64,000 bases of DNA, taken from contig CAVEWV010000002.1 of the NCBI GenBank assembly GCA_963619535.1, positions 1-64,000 of the forward strand. Direction: 5' to 3'. Source of the stretch: UMGS124 sp963619535 (GTDB taxonomy: Bacteria; Actinomycetota; Coriobacteriia; Coriobacteriales; UMGS124). A program made the position numbers and the translations under genes. A model generated the notes under the pieces. The model was not told where the DNA came from, ran no database searches, and saw nothing but the letters and a program-made list of their open reading frames with translations. Positions 60,819 to 64,000 of this stretch are shown here, one piece after another. How positions within the stretch are numbered: position 1 is the first letter of the stretch; every line of letters starts with the position of its first letter.

Positions 60819-62339
60819 CTAAGCGGCCTGCTCCTCGGAGGACGACTCCTCGGCAGGCTGCTCCTCGGAAGTCTGCTCCTCGGCAGTCTGCTCCTCGGCC
60901 GGGGCGGCCTGCTCGTCGGTCGCGGCGTCCTGCGAGGCGTCGGCGGCCTGCTCCTGCTGGGCGGCGGGCAGCTCGCCCGTCACGGCAGGGGCGATCGAGG
61001 TATAGGCACTCACCGTGGCGTCGGCAGGCAGGAGCTTCTCGCGGGCATAGGCGTAGTTGGACAGGTAGGCGTCCACCGAGGCGTCGGTGGGACCGTACTG
61101 CGACACGTACTCGCTGGCCGTGCCGGGCAGGTTCGCCTGGGCGGCCTCGCGGTTGGACGTGGCGTTGTTGTACCAATCCATCTGGCTGTTGGCGCCGTCG
61201 GCATCATTGTTATTAATGATGTAGCCGTTGTGGGTGTAGCGGGCGCTCGTCTGGTCGGCGTAGGCGCTCAGGTAGGCCTGCATGACGGCGAAGTCCACGG
61301 AGGTGTAGGTCGCGGCGGCGTCGTTCACGATGGAAAGCGCGCTCTGCAGGTCGTCGTAGGCGGACTGCTCGTTGGTCAGGATGTCCTGGGGGTTGAGCCA
61401 GCTGATGTCGCCGCCGCCGTTGTAGGCGTTCCAGAGCTCGTCGGCATAGGAGAGCTTCGAGTCGGCCTGCGCGATGAGGTCGTACGCCTGGTTCAAGGCA
61501 GCGAGGGCCCCGGACGTGGCCGAGCCGGCGCCCTGGATCTGACGGGCGGCCTCGAGCATGGAGCGGCGGGCCGACACGCTCGTGAGCACCGCGTTGGCCA
61601 CGTCCTGCTCATCGGCGCTCATCTTGGAGGAGTTGCGTAGGGCCTCGTTGGCGCTCGTCTCGGCGCTCGAGAGGCTGTTCTGGGTGGTCGTGGACTGCTC
61701 AAGGGCGCGCGACAGCTCCTCGGACGCGTCGCCTCCCGTGATCTGGGTGGCGACGGCCTCGTCGATGGACGCGATGACGCCGTCGGTGGTGACGAGCGAC
61801 GCCACGGCGTCGTCGAGGTTCTGCCTGGCCTGGGTGGCCTCCTGGCTCGACACGAAGTAGAAGGCCGCGGCGAAGATGGCGACGACGATGATGACGATGA
61901 CCGCCACCACGACGCCCGTCTTCTTGGAACCGCCCTCGCTGAAGGCCGTGTCGAACTCCCTGCCGCCGGCCTGGCCCGCGCCGTTCTGGATGGGGAACAG
62001 GCCCGAGTCCGCGCCGGAGGTGTTGGCCATCTTGGCCGCCACGAGCGGGTTGGCAGGCCCGCTCACCGGAGAGTCGGCGGGCGTAAGTTGAGGCTGCTGG
62101 GGCTGAGGCTGGCCCTGGCCGGCGCCCATGATGGCCAGGAACTCCTCGGTCTCCCCGCCCTTGCTGGCGGCGTACACGGGACGCATGGGCGACGAGGCGC
62201 TGCCGTTGGGGGCATAGCTGGAAAGGTCATGGGAACCCGTGGTGTGAGATGACGAGGCATACGAGGGCGAGGTCCCTGCCTGATTGGAGGAACCCTTGCC
62301 CGAGCTGGTAAAGTGGCTACCCGCAGAGGCTGCGCACAT
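60819..62339 (-). CDS. Membrane-anchored surface-type protein with acidic C-terminal tail
   Basis: A 506-residue protein. Start at 62339 follows GAAGGAGTTCTAT. The first 140 residues are Ser/Gln/Pro-rich and cytoplasmic by topology. One membrane helix (about 142-162, KKTGVVVAVIVIIVVAIF) follows, then a helical, Ala/Ser/Asp-rich extracytoplasmic domain with repeated DLIAQA and LSYADELW-like heptads. The tail (about 455-506) is a Glu/Gln/Ala repeat of the type AEEQTSEEQPAEE. No sorting signal (LPXTG-like) is present. Function unknown. It diverges from the WYL gene. Confidence 0.7.
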   Translation of the reverse strand: MCAASAGSHFTSSGKGSSNQAGTSPSYASSSHTTGSHDLSSYAPNGSASSPMRPVYAASKGGETEEFLAIMGAGQGQPQPQQPQLTPADSPVSGPANPLVAAKMANTSGADSGLFPIQNGAGQAGGREFDTAFSEGGSKKTGVVVAVIVIIVVAIFAAAFYFVSSQEATQARQNLDDAVASLVTTDGVIASIDEAVATQITGGDASEELSRALEQSTTTQNSLSSAETSANEALRNSSKMSADEQDVANAVLTSVSARRSMLEAARQIQGAGSATSGALAALNQAYDLIAQADSKLSYADELWNAYNGGGDISWLNPQDILTNEQSAYDDLQSALSIVNDAAATYTSVDFAVMQAYLSAYADQTSARYTHNGYIINNNDADGANSQMDWYNNATSNREAAQANLPGTASEYVSQYGPTDASVDAYLSNYAYAREKLLPADATVSAYTSIAPAVTGELPAAQQEQAADASQDAATDEQAAPAEEQTAEEQTSEEQPAEESSSEEQAA

Positions 62340-62497
62340 ATAGAACTCCTTCTTTTCTCGTGGGTCTCGGGGGAGACTCACTTGCAGATTCTATAATCAT
62401 CGCACGATGCACGTCTGTTTGCAGCGACTTCCTCAATTTGTCGCATAGTTTGCTGATAATCGCCCCAAGCCATTGAACGCAGCTGAAAGGAGGGTCG

Positions 62498-63481
62498 ATG
62501 GAGCACGACGCAGCCCCCTGCGCGCAAATCGGCCCCGACGAGAGGCTCATACTGCTCTTCTGGGCCCTGAGCCAGCCACTCACCGTCTCGCAGATGGCGC
62601 AGCGCGGCCTCTTGGGCCAGCCCGGCCTGCAGGAGCAGACCTACGAGCGGACGTTTCGCCGCATGCGCGACGACCTCAAGGCAAACGGCATCCACCTCAA
62701 GGAGGTCCGCATCTGCGGCCAGGCTGCCTGGCGCGTGGACAAGTCGGCGACCTATATGGACCCGGCCTCGCAGCTCCAGGTTCCCGCCATGAAGATCTGC
62801 ATGCTCCTGGAGGCATACCTGGCCTCGAAGCAGGGCAACGCCCAGCCGGGAAGCGAGGTCTACCTCGAGCGCCTGCGCCGCGCCCACGATAAGCTCGTCT
62901 TAGGCAGGGAGACGCCCGTGCTCCTCGGCGGGCAGGCAGGCCAGCCGGATGGGTGCACGGGCCTGGAGGCGCTCATGGACGCCTACGCCCAGCGGCGGCG
63001 CGTGCAGTTCGACTACACCGACGCCAAGGGCCTCGCCGCACAGCGCGACGTTGAGGTCTACGGCATCTTCCGCCATGACGCACATATGTTCTTTGTGGCA
63101 TATGACCTGGGCAAATCTGGCATTCGCGTCTTTCGCGACGACCGCATCGCACCCCAGAGCGTGCAGGTCTGCAAGGAGGCCTACGAGGTGCCGGCTGATT
63201 TCAGCGTCGCGAAGTGGCGCGGGCTGCCCTTCGAATACGGCTCCGACGAGCTCTGCGCGAGCTTTACGCTGATGGGCGACCGCGTCGCAGCCGAGCGCCT
63301 CATCCAGGAACGCGGGACCTGGGTCGACGAGCACACCTGGCAGGTCGTCGCCCGCAACAAGCAGGCACTTTGCCGATGGGCGGTCAAGGCGCTCCAGGCG
63401 GGCCTCCGGCTGACGCGACCCGACGACGTTGCCGCCATGCTGGCACAAGGACTGGAGAGGACGGCGCAGGCACATGGCTAG
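62498..63481 (+). CDS. WYL-domain transcriptional regulator (first of pair)
   Basis: A 327-residue regulator with an N-terminal winged helix (about 10-80, LTVSQMAQRGLLG) and a WYL domain (about 150-260), the region that in PafB/C-type and other regulators senses a nucleic acid or nucleotide ligand. The core reads RRRVQFDYTDAKG and VYGIFRHDAHMFFVAYDL. Start follows AAAGGAGGGTCG. It overlaps the next WYL gene by eight bases, the arrangement of pafB-pafC pairs in actinobacteria. No proteasome genes are adjacent in the window. Confidence 0.88.
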   Translation: MEHDAAPCAQIGPDERLILLFWALSQPLTVSQMAQRGLLGQPGLQEQTYERTFRRMRDDLKANGIHLKEVRICGQAAWRVDKSATYMDPASQLQVPAMKICMLLEAYLASKQGNAQPGSEVYLERLRRAHDKLVLGRETPVLLGGQAGQPDGCTGLEALMDAYAQRRRVQFDYTDAKGLAAQRDVEVYGIFRHDAHMFFVAYDLGKSGIRVFRDDRIAPQSVQVCKEAYEVPADFSVAKWRGLPFEYGSDELCASFTLMGDRVAAERLIQERGTWVDEHTWQVVARNKQALCRWAVKALQAGLRLTRPDDVAAMLAQGLERTAQAHG

Positions 63482-64000
63482 GGGACGCCAAACCAAGAGC
63501 GCGGCTCTCGACAAGATGATCCGCGTGCTCCAGACGGTGAACGCCCTCTCCCCGCACGACGTCTCTCGCGACGCAGACCCCATCTGCCTGGATGAGTTCG
63601 CCCGCCTGGCAGGCATGACGGCCAAGGAGTGCCGCCGCGTCATCGACAAGATCAACTACGGGTGCGGCGACGTCATCCCGGCCGCCTGGGTCGAGCTCGA
63701 CGAGCAGGGCATGGTCCATCCCCATCGGCTCAACTTCGCCTTCGACGGCCTCCTGCGCCTCAACCGCCCCGAGGCCCTCGCGCTGCTCATCGCCCTGCGC
63801 TCCTCGGGCGCCGACGGCGACGGGCACCTGGCCTCCCTGGTGAGGGGGGCCCTGCCTGACATCGAGGGCGCACGACTCGACACGGTGCTCGGGCAGTCGA
63901 CGATGCCCGTCGGGGCGCTCGAGACGCTTGCCGAGGCCATCGCGGGCTCCGAGGTGGTCGAGTTCGACTATCTGGACGCGAGGAACGTCCGGACGCACCG
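63474..64000 (+). CDS. WYL-type regulator, 3' end beyond window (second of pair)
   Basis: A frame opening with ATG at 63474 (MARGRQTKSAALDKMI) runs without a stop to the right edge, so at least 175 codons are present. It begins inside the end of the first WYL gene. An N-terminal helical DNA-binding part (CLDEFARLAGMTAKECRR) is followed by the start of a WYL domain (EVVEFDYLDARNVRTH). It is probably the PafC-like partner of the upstream gene. Confidence 0.8.
   Translation, partial: MARGRQTKSAALDKMIRVLQTVNALSPHDVSRDADPICLDEFARLAGMTAKECRRVIDKINYGCGDVIPAAWVELDEQGMVHPHRLNFAFDGLLRLNRPEALALLIALRSSGADGDGHLASLVRGALPDIEGARLDTVLGQSTMPVGALETLAEAIAGSEVVEFDYLDARNVRTH

Overview
The window reads as chromosome of a high-GC, anaerobic or microaerotolerant actinobacterium, most likely class Coriobacteriia (the Olsenella/Collinsella/Eggerthella side of the phylum). 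This rests on the high GC with G/C-ending codons, an actinobacterial-type integration host factor (mIHF), a four-subunit pyruvate:ferredoxin oxidoreductase, a ferredoxin-fused EtfA beside an FAD lactate-dehydrogenase-type gene, Tat-exported fumarate-reductase-like flavoproteins beside a polytopic LuxR-type regulator, and a single-chain PurL. Genus cannot be fixed from sequence reading alone. Nearly all the DNA is ordinary housekeeping and energy-metabolism sequence. The one clear foreign-looking patch is a lower-GC Fic gene near 35-37 kb.

Layout. 0-5 kb: a small Cys-Cys protein, an MFS carrier, a PEBP-family protein, an exported protein and serS. 5-10 kb: small membrane proteins, a PF06541-type membrane protein, an array of hairpin repeats, a HTH + periplasmic-binding-protein-like regulator and tlyA. 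10-14 kb: the porGDAB operon and mIHF. 14-22 kb: an FAD-dependent (D-lactate-type) dehydrogenase with EtfB and ferredoxin-EtfA, then a fused CydDC-type ABC exporter. 22-31 kb: purL, purC and a two-component system. 31-38 kb: a Tat-exported protein, an Rrf2/IscR-like regulator, a four-Cys TSCPD protein, a phenylacetate-CoA ligase, and two identical di-TOBE (molbindin) genes flanking the Fic gene. 37-46 kb: an iron-complex-type ABC importer, two Tat-exported flavoproteins and a membrane LuxR regulator. 46-54 kb: asd/lysC, a 23S rRNA uracil methyltransferase, and purN/purM/purF. 54-64 kb: a class B sortase, a YqeY protein, tRNA-Gly and tRNA-Lys, a TrkA pair, an M28-like membrane protein, a cell-surface-type protein and a WYL regulator pair running off the right edge.

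How the genes fit together. PorGDAB makes or uses reduced ferredoxin. The Etf/lactate dehydrogenase set matches the known electron-confurcating complex that spends reduced ferredoxin to oxidise lactate with NAD+. The exported flavoproteins probably dispose of electrons outside the membrane on an unidentified acceptor. Purine genes sit in two blocks (purC and purL near 22-28 kb; purF, purM and purN near 51-54 kb), and lysC-asd start the aspartate pathway.

The most unusual material is non-coding. A family of nested hairpins recurs in at least eight intergenic copies: short linkers and a loop core are conserved while the stem sequences change on both sides, so pairing is kept. Also notable are the 499-bp near-identical molbindin repeats around the Fic gene, a short motif shared between the molbindin promoters and the HTH/PBP regulator upstream region, and a long perfect palindrome upstream of the Fic gene.
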